64,000 nt of DNA, from NCBI GenBank assembly GCA_031410595.1, contig JANNZM010000076.1, forward strand, positions 1 to 64,000, given 5' to 3'. Below are positions 36,036-44,298 of the stretch, piece by piece. The notes beneath the pieces are model-generated. The model saw nothing but the letters and a program-made list of their open reading frames with translations, searched no databases and had not been told where the DNA came from. Source of the DNA: JANMCE01 sp031410595 (GTDB lineage Bacteria > Actinomycetota > Acidimicrobiia > Acidimicrobiales > Ilumatobacteraceae). The number at the start of each line of letters is the position of its first letter. Position 1 is the first letter of the stretch. Position numbers and translations under genes: made by a program.

Positions 36036-36448
36036 CGACAAAGTATCTCATCGATACAAGCGTGCTGACTCGACAGGGCAAGCCACCCGTCTTGGAGCGC
36101 TTGGAAGCGATTACCGCCGATAGCTTTGTCGCTCGATGCTCCATGACGGATCTTGAATACGGGTTCTCGGCGTCGAACCGAGCGGAATGGGTGGAACGAC
36201 ACTCGCTGCTCTCCGATGGCTACGTACCCATCGACGTCGAATCCGATGACTTCCATGTCGCTCTCAAGCTGCAATCCGAACTGGCCGATGCTGGTTTAAA
36301 AGGGCGCAAGCCCGCCGATCTTCTCATTGCGGCCGTCGCTCTTCGGCTGGGCCTGACGGTTCTGCATTACGACCATAACTTCAAGCACATCGCCGTGGTA
36401 TCCGAGCTTCAGCACGAATGGATCGTGCCCGACGGCACCATCTCGTAA
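36032..36448 (+). CDS. VapC-type PIN-domain toxin ribonuclease
   Basis: GTG 36032 overlaps the antitoxin TGA (GTGA); ATG 36023 (METV) is an alternative. The 138-residue product has TKYLIDTSVLTR, SMTDLEYGFSA, KPADLLIAAVALRLG and LHYDHNFKHIAVV, the four acidic positions of a PIN ribonuclease. Its end resembles the other VapC in the window, including the final WIVPDGTIS against WIAPPGTLS. The module sits between a P450 operon and an acyl-CoA dehydrogenase operon. Confidence 0.85.
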   Translation: MTTKYLIDTSVLTRQGKPPVLERLEAITADSFVARCSMTDLEYGFSASNRAEWVERHSLLSDGYVPIDVESDDFHVALKLQSELADAGLKGRKPADLLIAAVALRLGLTVLHYDHNFKHIAVVSELQHEWIVPDGTIS

Positions 36449-36494
36449 CCCTCTCGTGCCGCTGTGTTGGCGTCAGCGGGAAAGGCCCTCCGGG

Positions 36495-37730
36495 CTAGAC
36501 GATGGGGCGAGGTTCTTTGGGGAGGCCGAGGATATTTTCGCCGAGAATGTTGCGTTGGATTTCGCTGGTGCCGGCATAGACCGTGCCACTGCGAGCGTTG
36601 ATGAGGAACACGTCGATCCACGAGTTGGACGTGTTGGCAGCGCCGGGCTCATCGGTGCGGAAGTGCTTGTTGGGGCGGCGGCCTTCTCGCACCATGCCGT
36701 CGGCACCGAGCAGCGACATAGCGAGGTCCACCGCCTTCTGATGATATTCGCTCCAGTAGAGCTTCGAGATTGACGCGGCGGGACCGATCTTGCCGTCACG
36801 CACTATCTGGGTGAGGATCCGGTAGCCGAGGAACCGCATGATCTCGACCCTCATATGGCACCAGGCCAGCCGATCACGCACCACCGGGTCGTTGATCTTG
36901 CCGGTGTTACGAGCGAGCTGCACAATGCGATCGAGTTCGGCTCGGAAGAAGATCGGGTTGGTCGCTGCTTCTTCGCCGCGCTCCAATCCGAGCAGGCTGT
37001 TGGCCACCTTCCAGCCGTCATTGAGGGGGCCCACCATGTGCTCGGCCGGGATACGGGCGTCGGTGAAGAACACTTCGCAGAACTCGTCGTCGCCGGTCAG
37101 CGTCTTGATTGGCCGCACCTCGACGCCGGGGTTCGGGAACTCGCAGAGGAAGAACGTGATGCCCCGATGCTGCGGGGCATCGGGGTCGGTGCGGGCGAGC
37201 AGGAAGATGCCGGTGCCTTCCATGCCGCATGAGGTCCAAATCTTCTGGCCGTTCAGCACCCATTCGTCAGCGTCACGCACGGCTCGCAGATGGATACTGG
37301 CCAGGTCACTGCCCGATTCGGGCTCGCTGTAGCCCTGGACCCAGGTGGTATCACCGGCGATCAGCGGGGGAAGGTGACGGCGCTTTTGGTCTTCGGTACC
37401 CCAGTTGACCAACGTATTGCCCAGCATCTTGACGCTCGTCGTGTCGGGTACCCGGTAGATCGGTGCTCCTACCCGGGCGAACTCTTCGGCCAGCACGACC
37501 TGATCGATCTTCGGGCGACCTTGGCCGCCGTATTCCTTCGGCCAGGTAATGCCGATCATGCCGTGCTCGGCCAATGTCCGCCGCCATCGGTTGGTGAACT
37601 CCTTGGCATCGGCTCGGTCGAGCGCGCCGAGACCCTTCCAGTCCTTCGGAAGGTGCTCGGCCAGGAAGGCGCGCACGTCGGCCCGAAAGGCTTCGGCCTC
37701 AGGCGGGAACGAGAGATCGATGCCCGCCAT
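36495..37730 (-). CDS. Acyl-CoA dehydrogenase
   Basis: A full-length 411-residue enzyme. Landmarks are GMIGITWPKEYGGQG, GYSEPESGSDLASI, VLNGQKIWTSCG and the C-terminal SGTVYAGTSEIQRNILGENILG, which includes FAD-contacting Gly-Thr and the terminal helix. Long-chain or polycyclic-CoA substrate enzymes of actinobacteria (FadE26/28-like) share this pattern. It follows two further acyl-CoA dehydrogenase genes in the same operon; one of them is degenerate, so they may form a heteromer as ChsE-type pairs do. It catalyses alpha-beta dehydrogenation of an acyl-CoA, passing electrons to ETF. Confidence 0.92.
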   Translation of the reverse strand: MAGIDLSFPPEAEAFRADVRAFLAEHLPKDWKGLGALDRADAKEFTNRWRRTLAEHGMIGITWPKEYGGQGRPKIDQVVLAEEFARVGAPIYRVPDTTSVKMLGNTLVNWGTEDQKRRHLPPLIAGDTTWVQGYSEPESGSDLASIHLRAVRDADEWVLNGQKIWTSCGMEGTGIFLLARTDPDAPQHRGITFFLCEFPNPGVEVRPIKTLTGDDEFCEVFFTDARIPAEHMVGPLNDGWKVANSLLGLERGEEAATNPIFFRAELDRIVQLARNTGKINDPVVRDRLAWCHMRVEIMRFLGYRILTQIVRDGKIGPAASISKLYWSEYHQKAVDLAMSLLGADGMVREGRRPNKHFRTDEPGAANTSNSWIDVFLINARSGTVYAGTSEIQRNILGENILGLPKEPRPIV

Positions 37731-37732
37731 CG

Positions 37733-38686
37733 TCAGAGGGTACCGATGCGGGGGACAACCCCGGATTCCTGCAGCCTGATGCCGATTTCATGCTCCAGCG
37801 TGCGCCAGTTTCCGAGCAGTTGATCGAGCACGTAGGTGCGGCGCAGGTAGCGGTGGAATTCGTGCTCCCATGTGAAGCCGATGGCGCCATAGCACTGCTG
37901 CGCCTGGGTGCACGCGTCTTCTGCGGCCCGCCCGGCGACACACTTGGCCACCAACGCAACCCACGCATCGCCGGATACTCCCGCTTCCGCCGCGACATGG
38001 CCTGCCCCGACGACGGCAACGTGGGCGCTGGCCAGGCGATGCTGCAACGCCTGGAAGACACCGATTGGCTTGCCGTACTGCACCCGCACCTTAGCGTACT
38101 CGACCGCGGCGGCGACCACGTGGCGACCGATGCCCACCAACTCGCAGGCCAGCAGCCAGCGGGCATGGGTCTCGAGCTGCGTCCACGTCGCACCGTCAAT
38201 CCACGCGCACCCGGAGGCCCTCCCGCTCACCCGCGTGAGCCCGAGGGTCTCGTCGGTTCCCCGCATCGGCGTGGTCGAGAGTCCCTCGGTGAAGACCAAT
38301 GCGAGCCGGTCACCGACGGCGACGACCAGCGTGGCAGCAAGTGGGCTGAGCACGATGGCATCGATCATGAGCGTCTCGCCCTCGCAGGTCGAGGTGCCGT
38401 TCGGGGAAGGCAATGCCACAGTCGCGCCGACCAAAGCCGGGTCGCCGGTGAGCTTGGCTAGGTGGCGGGCCAGCGTGGGTGTAAGGGCATCGGCGGACGA
38501 GACCGTTTCACCCTTGATTTCGAACAGAGTGCGCAGCGCGGTGGAGGCATCGTCGGCGACGACCTCATCCCAGCCAAGTTCGGCGAGGCGGTCACCGAAG
38601 GGCACATTCGAGGTTTCGGTGAGGACGTGACGCAGGCTGTGTCGCAGCATGTCGAGCACGTCATCGGTGAGAGCCGTGGTCGACAT
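37733..38686 (-). CDS. Degenerate acyl-CoA dehydrogenase-like subunit
   Basis: ATG 38686 (MSTTALTDDVLDML) gives only 317 residues. The N-terminal and middle domains are diverged and shortened; no SEPxxGSD motif is seen. The C-terminal helical domain is clear: VEYAKVRVQYGKPIGVFQALQHRLA and QQCYGAIGFTWEHEFHRYLRRTYVLD. Subunits like this pair with a full acyl-CoA dehydrogenase in the actinobacterial ChsE-type alpha2beta2 complexes, each giving part of the FAD or substrate site. It lies 2 bp from each neighbouring acyl-CoA dehydrogenase gene, which supports such a complex. Confidence 0.85.
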   Translation of the reverse strand: MSTTALTDDVLDMLRHSLRHVLTETSNVPFGDRLAELGWDEVVADDASTALRTLFEIKGETVSSADALTPTLARHLAKLTGDPALVGATVALPSPNGTSTCEGETLMIDAIVLSPLAATLVVAVGDRLALVFTEGLSTTPMRGTDETLGLTRVSGRASGCAWIDGATWTQLETHARWLLACELVGIGRHVVAAAVEYAKVRVQYGKPIGVFQALQHRLASAHVAVVGAGHVAAEAGVSGDAWVALVAKCVAGRAAEDACTQAQQCYGAIGFTWEHEFHRYLRRTYVLDQLLGNWRTLEHEIGIRLQESGVVPRIGTL

Positions 38687-38688
38687 CT

Positions 38689-39837
38689 TCAGCCCCGTGG
38701 CATTCCGAGAACACGCTGGGCAACGAGGCCGCGTTGTATCTCCTGCGAGCCGCCATAAATCGGCGCGGCCCGACTGAACAGATATTCGTGACGAAGCCAA
38801 GCGAACTCGTCATCGAATTCGAATCTAGGCCCGACGTGTTCGCGGATGGCATTCCAGGTGGCGATCTCGGCATCGATGAGCAGCAGCTTGTCGACCGAAA
38901 CTTCGGGCCCCAATGTCTCCTCACGGGCGAGGCGTTCAACGGTCTCGCGCGTCTGCAATCGCAGCGCGGTGGCCATCGAGTAAGCCCGACCGAGGGACGC
39001 CGCATGGCGCGGATCGGCAGGTGTCATCGCCAGGGTCTGCTCCAGCCGGCGGTGGAAGCGACCCTGCTGCAGCCAACCCCATGCCCCACGCTCCCACTGG
39101 AGCATGTACATGGCAACGGCCCATCCTTGGCCGAGTTCGCCGATGACTCGATGCTTGGGCACGAACGCGCCGTCGAGGAATATCTCGGAGAAGTGGTTGT
39201 CGCCGTCCTCGGCGCGAATTGGCCGTACGTCGACGCCATCTTGCTCAAGGTCAACCAACACCATGCTCAGTCCTCGGTGGCCCGGTTCGCCCGAGCGGGC
39301 GAGCAGTACCGAACGATGGGACATGTGCCCAAACGTCGACCACACCTTCTGGCCGTACAGGCGATACCCCTCGCCGTCGGGCTCCATGCGGGTACGAAGC
39401 GAGGCCAAGTCACTGCCGGCATCGGGTTCGGAGAATGCTTGGGCCCACGTGTCGTCCCCACGCAACAGGGCGGGCAGCAGCTCATCGGACAGGTGTGGCG
39501 CGAACACCAGCAGCACCGGCACCAATATTTCGAGCGTGGTGAACGGCTCAGGGATCGGGAAGTCGAGATCCCACAGGGTCTGGAACATCGCGGCCCGAAA
39601 ACGCGGATCGCCACCGAGACCGCCAGCACTCGGCGGCCAGCCCAGACGCGACCAGCCGGAGTCAAACAGCAGCGCCTGCAGTTCGCTGAGCCGCCCGGCA
39701 CTTTCCTCGATCGTTTGGGGATGGAAGCCAATAAACGGCTTGGCCCGCGAGTCACTACGCAAGAACTCGGCCAGCCCGAGCGCATACGCAGTCGGCGAGT
39801 CGTACATCGTGGCGTTCAGATCCGAAGGCGAGGTCAA
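38689..39837 (-). CDS. Acyl-CoA dehydrogenase
   Basis: The TTG at 39837 overlaps the upstream stop (TTGA); an ATG at 39807 (MYDSPTAYAL) is the other option, so the N-terminus is uncertain. With the TTG it is 382 residues. Motifs: AQAFSEPDAGSDLASLRT, RLYGQKVWSTFG and the C-terminal RAAPIYGGSQEIQRGLVAQRVLGMPRG. It looks catalytically complete. Three acyl-CoA dehydrogenase genes in a row, plus the LLM oxidoreductase, suggest a dedicated acyl-chain degradation operon. Confidence 0.88.
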   Translation of the reverse strand: MTSPSDLNATMYDSPTAYALGLAEFLRSDSRAKPFIGFHPQTIEESAGRLSELQALLFDSGWSRLGWPPSAGGLGGDPRFRAAMFQTLWDLDFPIPEPFTTLEILVPVLLVFAPHLSDELLPALLRGDDTWAQAFSEPDAGSDLASLRTRMEPDGEGYRLYGQKVWSTFGHMSHRSVLLARSGEPGHRGLSMVLVDLEQDGVDVRPIRAEDGDNHFSEIFLDGAFVPKHRVIGELGQGWAVAMYMLQWERGAWGWLQQGRFHRRLEQTLAMTPADPRHAASLGRAYSMATALRLQTRETVERLAREETLGPEVSVDKLLLIDAEIATWNAIREHVGPRFEFDDEFAWLRHEYLFSRAAPIYGGSQEIQRGLVAQRVLGMPRG

Positions 39838-40730
39838 TTGATGAACCGTTCGGCGAAGCTTTGGGCGAACTCGCAGGCAGCCGGGTGGGCGTCGTTGGGG
39901 GAGGAGACCACGATGTTGTGGATGCCTAGTTCGCCGAGGCGTCCGAACGCGTCGGCGTGGCGATCGTTCTCGCCGTTCGGGTCGTGCACGTCGCTGTCCA
40001 TGTAGGCGATGGTGATGTCGATCTCGCTGAACCGCTCGCCGGCCAGTTCCTTCAGCGTCGACAATCGTGAGGTGATGTCGTCGTCACTGGAAACCTCAGG
40101 TGTTTTGGTTGTCTTGAACATGTACGACGGGCCAAGCAGCGGCATCCAGCCCTGAGCGCGGGCAGCAACACGGCGGAGGGTGAGCTGTGAATTTCCACCG
40201 ATCCAGATGGGAATCGGCTGCTGGGCGGCGGCCGGCTTTCCAATGACGCCGCGGCAGTTGAAATGGGTGCCGACGTAATCAAACGGCTGGCCGGACCAGT
40301 GCAGTGGCAGTACATCGAGGGCCTCGTCGAACAGCTTGTTCCGCTCGTCGAAGTCAACACCGAGCGCGAAGAATTCCGCCTTCAAGTAGCCCGTCCCGAC
40401 GCCAAGGATCAGACGCCCGTTCGACAGCCGATCAACGGTGGTGGCCGACTTCGCCAGCGACAGTGGGTTTCGATACGGGAGCACCGCAAGATAGGTGAGC
40501 AACTTCATCCGCTTGGTGACGGCTGCGACGTGGGCCAAAGCGACGAGCGGATCGAGGCTCTGGTGGCCACCGCCGTCCAGCCAATGAATGGCTGGTGCCG
40601 GATGTTCGGTGAACGCAAACCCGTCCCAACCCGCTTGCTCGGCTGCGATCGCGATGTCGGCTACTGGGCCGGCGTCGAGCATGTCGCCCTCGCTGCCATG
40701 CAGATCGGGATACTGGTAGATGAATTTCAC
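39834..40730 (-). CDS. LLM-class (F420-dependent) oxidoreductase
   Basis: I choose GTG 40730, with GGAAAG 8 nt upstream; a TTG at 40748 overlaps the neighbour's stop and is less likely. The 298-residue protein reads VKFIYQYPDLHGSEGD, then WDGFAFTEHPAPA, NGRLILGVGTGYLKAEFFALG and IPIWIGGNSQLTLRR, the usual luciferase-like TIM barrel pattern. F420 or FMN is the likely cofactor. It lies between the amidohydrolase and the acyl-CoA dehydrogenases, with short spacing on both sides. Confidence 0.85.
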   Translation of the reverse strand: MKFIYQYPDLHGSEGDMLDAGPVADIAIAAEQAGWDGFAFTEHPAPAIHWLDGGGHQSLDPLVALAHVAAVTKRMKLLTYLAVLPYRNPLSLAKSATTVDRLSNGRLILGVGTGYLKAEFFALGVDFDERNKLFDEALDVLPLHWSGQPFDYVGTHFNCRGVIGKPAAAQQPIPIWIGGNSQLTLRRVAARAQGWMPLLGPSYMFKTTKTPEVSSDDDITSRLSTLKELAGERFSEIDITIAYMDSDVHDPNGENDRHADAFGRLGELGIHNIVVSSPNDAHPAACEFAQSFAERFIN

Positions 40731-40737
40731 CCAGCGG

Positions 40738-41949
40738 CTACTTTCCAACGAGTTCGAGCATGTTGTCCCGCAGTGCCTTGCGCATGTCCACCTCGCCTAG
40801 CGGCATGAAGTCACCAATCCAATGGCGCGGGGTGGGCAGCCCCTCCGGGTGCGGCCAATCCGACCCCAGCAGGAGCCGATCGGCACCGTGCACATCGCGA
40901 ATGGTGGCGATGTTGTCCTCGTAGAAGGGCGCAACCCAGACGTGGTCGTGGAACGACTGCACCGGGTCCTGCGCGAACAACTGCGGGGACTTGCCGTACG
41001 CCACCTTCAGGCGGCGATGCAGCTGTGGTACCCAGGCCGAACCCAGCTCAAGGGTCGCAACCTTCAGCGTTGGGTGCCGGTCGAACAGGCCGTGGCAGAT
41101 CATGGCCGCCGTCATGTCGAAAATCGGGCGCTCGATGGCCACCGACAAAACCTCGGTGAGCGGGGAAGCCTTCAGGCCGGTGTACCGGGTGCTCTCGCCC
41201 CAATCGCCCAGATACTTCGTGTAGCCGGCATCGCCGGCGTGGATAGCAACAACGACACCGGCCTCGGCAATCTTGGCCCAAATACGGTCGAACTGCGGGT
41301 CGGCGGGTGAAGGCGGTCGGCCATACGGGTTCGCAACCGGGCCGGCACGCATGATGACCATGCGCGCGCCAAGGGCGAGCACTCGGTCCAGTTCGGCCTC
41401 AGCCAGCACCGGGTCAGCCAGGCAGAGCATCGGACCGGTCATGATGCGACCGTCTCGGTCATAACCCCAATCGTCGTGAAGCCATTTGTTGTAGGCAGTG
41501 AAGACGGCCATGGCCGACGGGGTGTCCTCCTGCAACATCTCCTCAATGCCCAGACCGAGGCTCGGGATGAGCCAGGCCAACTGAACGCCGTGCTCGTCGA
41601 GCTTGGCGATACGGGCGTCACGGTTTTGGTACTCGGGCTGGATGGGCTGCATCTGCACGATGTCGCGCAGTTCACGTCCGTCCTGGTTCGCGGCTCGGAA
41701 ATAGACCTCAAGTGAGCCGGGGGCGCCGACCGGGTTGTATGTCGGGTTGGGGACCACGGTGACCTGGCGACCGTTGATCATGAGCGAGGTGCGCTTACCC
41801 ATTTGGATCCACTTCACGACGCTCTGATGCTGTGGCTCTAGGTGGCGGCTGAGGCAGTCGGGCGCCTCGTAATAGTGCTCGTCGGCATCGCACAGGAGGT
41901 AATCGACGTTGTGCGTTGGGCCCTTCGTTGTGGCATCCACCATCGTCAT
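40738..41949 (-). CDS. Amidohydrolase family (amidohydrolase-2) metal-dependent hydrolase
   Basis: ATG 41949 is preceded by GGAGG at 41956-41960. The 403-residue protein has CDADEHYYEAPDCL with the first metal site, VVVAIHAGDAGYTKYLG with a central His, and LLLGSDWPHPEGLP with the metal-binding Asp. It is a relative of the amidohydrolase at 9523 but not a close copy. It heads the operon with the LLM oxidoreductase and three acyl-CoA dehydrogenases, so hydrolysis or decarboxylation of a ring may precede acyl-CoA oxidation. A perfect operator-like palindrome lies upstream. Confidence 0.87.
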   Translation of the reverse strand: MTMVDATTKGPTHNVDYLLCDADEHYYEAPDCLSRHLEPQHQSVVKWIQMGKRTSLMINGRQVTVVPNPTYNPVGAPGSLEVYFRAANQDGRELRDIVQMQPIQPEYQNRDARIAKLDEHGVQLAWLIPSLGLGIEEMLQEDTPSAMAVFTAYNKWLHDDWGYDRDGRIMTGPMLCLADPVLAEAELDRVLALGARMVIMRAGPVANPYGRPPSPADPQFDRIWAKIAEAGVVVAIHAGDAGYTKYLGDWGESTRYTGLKASPLTEVLSVAIERPIFDMTAAMICHGLFDRHPTLKVATLELGSAWVPQLHRRLKVAYGKSPQLFAQDPVQSFHDHVWVAPFYEDNIATIRDVHGADRLLLGSDWPHPEGLPTPRHWIGDFMPLGEVDMRKALRDNMLELVGK

Positions 41950-42017
41950 CTTCGAACCTCCGTGTGTGCGTGCGAGGCGCGGTCGTCGTTGTGGGGAGCG
42001 CCTCCGCACAGTGTAAC

Positions 42018-42033
42018 TTGACGTAAGCGTCAA
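42018..42033. promoter_or_regulatory. Predicted operator, TTGAC-N6-GTCAA
   Basis: TTGACG-TAAG-CGTCAA has perfect 6-bp arms and lies between the divergent amidohydrolase (start 41949) and SDR (start 42074). The preceding GTGTAAC is shared with the 12765 box. Confidence 0.6.
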
Positions 42034-42073
42034 ATAGCAGGTGGGGCGCGCCACAATGCCTGGAGGCTTCTGA

Positions 42074-42880
42074 ATGTCCATCGCCAACGACCTTGAATGC
42101 GAAGGCCGCGTCGCTCTCGTCACCGGAGCCAGCCGGGGGATTGGTGCCGCTATCGCCGAGCGCCTCGCCGAAGCTGGGGCCAAAGTCGCCGCCGTTGCCC
42201 GCACGCTTGAACCCGACCCGAAGTACGTTGGCTCGCTGTCGGACACCGTCACTCGCATTCGTGCCGCAGGCGGCACGGTCGTGCCGATTCAAGCGGATGT
42301 CTCCAAACAGGCCGACCGCCAGCGCATGGTGACCGAAGCCGTCGACGCGTTTGGGCCGATCGACATTCTGGTGAACAACGCTGCGGTCACGTTCTACCTC
42401 CCGTTCACCGAGTTCCCGGAGAAGCGCTACAACCTCATGTTCGAAGTGCAGGTTCGGGCGCCGTTTGAGCTGGCCCAAATGGTCGTTCCCGGCATGCGTG
42501 AACGGGGTGCCGGCTGGATTCTCAACATCACCAGCCGGGCCGGCGTCCATCCGCAGGGCCCGCCGTTCGATGAGGTGCATAAGCGTGGGTTCTCCGTCTA
42601 CGGCATGGTGAAGGCTGCCCTCGACCGGTTCACCACGGGTCTGGCCGCCGAGGCCTACGACGATGGCATCGCCGTCAACTCGCTCGCCCCGTGGGACAAC
42701 GTGGCCACGCCCGGCGCCGGCGCTCATGATCTCATCAACGAGTTCGCCCTCGAAGACATCAGCCTTATGGCCGAAGCCGCCCTGGCACTGTGCTGTGGCG
42801 ATCCCGCCAAGCTCACCGGTCGCGTTGCCTACAGCCAACCCCTGCTCGCCGAACTCCAACGCCGCCCGAAGCGCCGCTAG
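42074..42880 (+). CDS. SDR family oxidoreductase
   Basis: A 268-residue SDR with LVTGASRGIGAAIAERLA, NNAAVTFYLPF, the Ser in NITSRAGVHP, VYGMVKAALDR (Tyr and Lys) and VNSLAPWDNVATP in place of the usual PG motif. The AVARTLEPDPK segment after the second strand is Arg-rich, which fits NADP. The end lacks the common TG-DGG motif and reads TGRVAYSQPLLAEL. It is divergent from the amidohydrolase and shares the operator-like palindrome at 42018. Confidence 0.88.
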   Translation: MSIANDLECEGRVALVTGASRGIGAAIAERLAEAGAKVAAVARTLEPDPKYVGSLSDTVTRIRAAGGTVVPIQADVSKQADRQRMVTEAVDAFGPIDILVNNAAVTFYLPFTEFPEKRYNLMFEVQVRAPFELAQMVVPGMRERGAGWILNITSRAGVHPQGPPFDEVHKRGFSVYGMVKAALDRFTTGLAAEAYDDGIAVNSLAPWDNVATPGAGAHDLINEFALEDISLMAEAALALCCGDPAKLTGRVAYSQPLLAELQRRPKRR

Positions 42881-42897
42881 GGCGCCAGTTGCGTTCG

Positions 42898-44298
42898 TCA
42901 ACTCCGGCGGAATGTTTGGCGCACCGCTTTGGACGATAGGTCGGCCAACGCGCGGTCGAGGGACCGATCGAGAAGGCAGAGGTCGGTGGTGGCTCCGTCG
43001 ACAATCTGACGAGGAATCGCGGGTGACAACGCACTGCCAAGGAAGAGGCTCAACGCAGCCTGGGGGGAAATCCGTTCCGAACGGCCCAGGACGACCCCGG
43101 AGGGAGTGGTGCGGTTGACGGCGGCGGCCATTGCCCGCCACGGGTCAGGATGTCCGAACGGCGCGTCTGTTCCTGCGGCCACCGCAATGCCGTGGGTCTG
43201 AAGCGAACCGCATCGCCAAAGACTGCCGACGTCATCTGCATCAACCTCGGCCAGATAGGCATCGCCGCGCTCAGACACAAAATTTGGCTGGGTCACGACG
43301 GTCAGCCCTAGCGCGGCGATCTCATCAAAAAGCTCCTCGGGAATCACGCCGCCGTGCTCGATGCGATCACCGGGATGCGCCCCGACTTCGCGCCAGGCCC
43401 AAAGCGCCACCACCAGCCCGACACGCGACACACAGTGCACGGCCACATTTCGGCCGGCGTCATGCGCTCGACGAAATCCTTCCGCCAGCGCGTCGGGGTC
43501 GGGGACGCGATGATCGGGGAGGAACTTCACGGGGCCGATCCCAAGCCCCTTCAGGTCGTCAGTCGGAAGACGAAGGCCACCGGTGATGGTGACATCGAGC
43601 GGAAAGCCCCCACGACCGACGTGCGCCAACAACATATCCAGCTCCGCAACATCCTCCGTGGGGGTCAGGTCGGTGATAGCGGTCACGCCGTACGACGCAA
43701 TTTCCGTGGCTGCGCCGACGAGATCTGGCGTCGATGTTGGGATGCGTTGCGCCAGCGGACGATCAAGACCGTAGATACGTCCCGTCGGCCGTCCGTGGGC
43801 ATCACGCTCAACGCCCACGTCACCTATGTTGCCGAGATCGGTGGCCACGATGGCCCTCTCATTCAGGATCCACAACTGCCCCGATCGGTGCTGCACGCGC
43901 ACCGCCACGTCCGCGCCTTCGGGCACGAGTCGATCCAATGTCACCGCGTCGATAACACCGGCGACTGACTCGTGGTACCCAACCGCACGCACCCAACCGA
44001 CGGTGCTCTTTCGACAGGCACTCCGCAGAGCGAGCACGAAGGCAGCCTCGGAAAGAACCTCGGGCGGGCCGACAACCACCGAAGCACGAGCTGCGGCCAG
44101 CGCCATGAGGTGGAGGTGATGATCATGGAGACCGGGGAGCAGCGCTCCGCCGTCAGCATCGACCACCGCGTCGGCCTGGTCCATCCGGAGAGACCGATCG
44201 GCCGTGCTCCGCACCGAGAGAACCACTCCGTCGCGCCATCGGACGTCGACTATTCGTCCATCCACTTCGGCGTCCTTGATGCGAAAGGTTTTCATCAT
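42898..44298 (-). CDS. Amidohydrolase-3 family (YtcJ-like) metal-dependent hydrolase
   Basis: ATG 44298 overlaps the upstream TGA by four bases and gives 466 residues. LLPGLHDHHLHLMAL holds the HxH metal ligands, KFLPDHRVPDP, AVHCVSRVG and IEHGGVI follow with the later histidines, and GTDAPFGHPDPWRAM gives the final Asp. The overall order matches YtcJ-type amidohydrolases with a flanking composite beta-sandwich. The substrate is unknown. It is coupled to the CoA-transferase gene, so it may act on a precursor of the CoA-activated acid. Confidence 0.82.
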   Translation of the reverse strand: MMKTFRIKDAEVDGRIVDVRWRDGVVLSVRSTADRSLRMDQADAVVDADGGALLPGLHDHHLHLMALAAARASVVVGPPEVLSEAAFVLALRSACRKSTVGWVRAVGYHESVAGVIDAVTLDRLVPEGADVAVRVQHRSGQLWILNERAIVATDLGNIGDVGVERDAHGRPTGRIYGLDRPLAQRIPTSTPDLVGAATEIASYGVTAITDLTPTEDVAELDMLLAHVGRGGFPLDVTITGGLRLPTDDLKGLGIGPVKFLPDHRVPDPDALAEGFRRAHDAGRNVAVHCVSRVGLVVALWAWREVGAHPGDRIEHGGVIPEELFDEIAALGLTVVTQPNFVSERGDAYLAEVDADDVGSLWRCGSLQTHGIAVAAGTDAPFGHPDPWRAMAAAVNRTTPSGVVLGRSERISPQAALSLFLGSALSPAIPRQIVDGATTDLCLLDRSLDRALADLSSKAVRQTFRRS

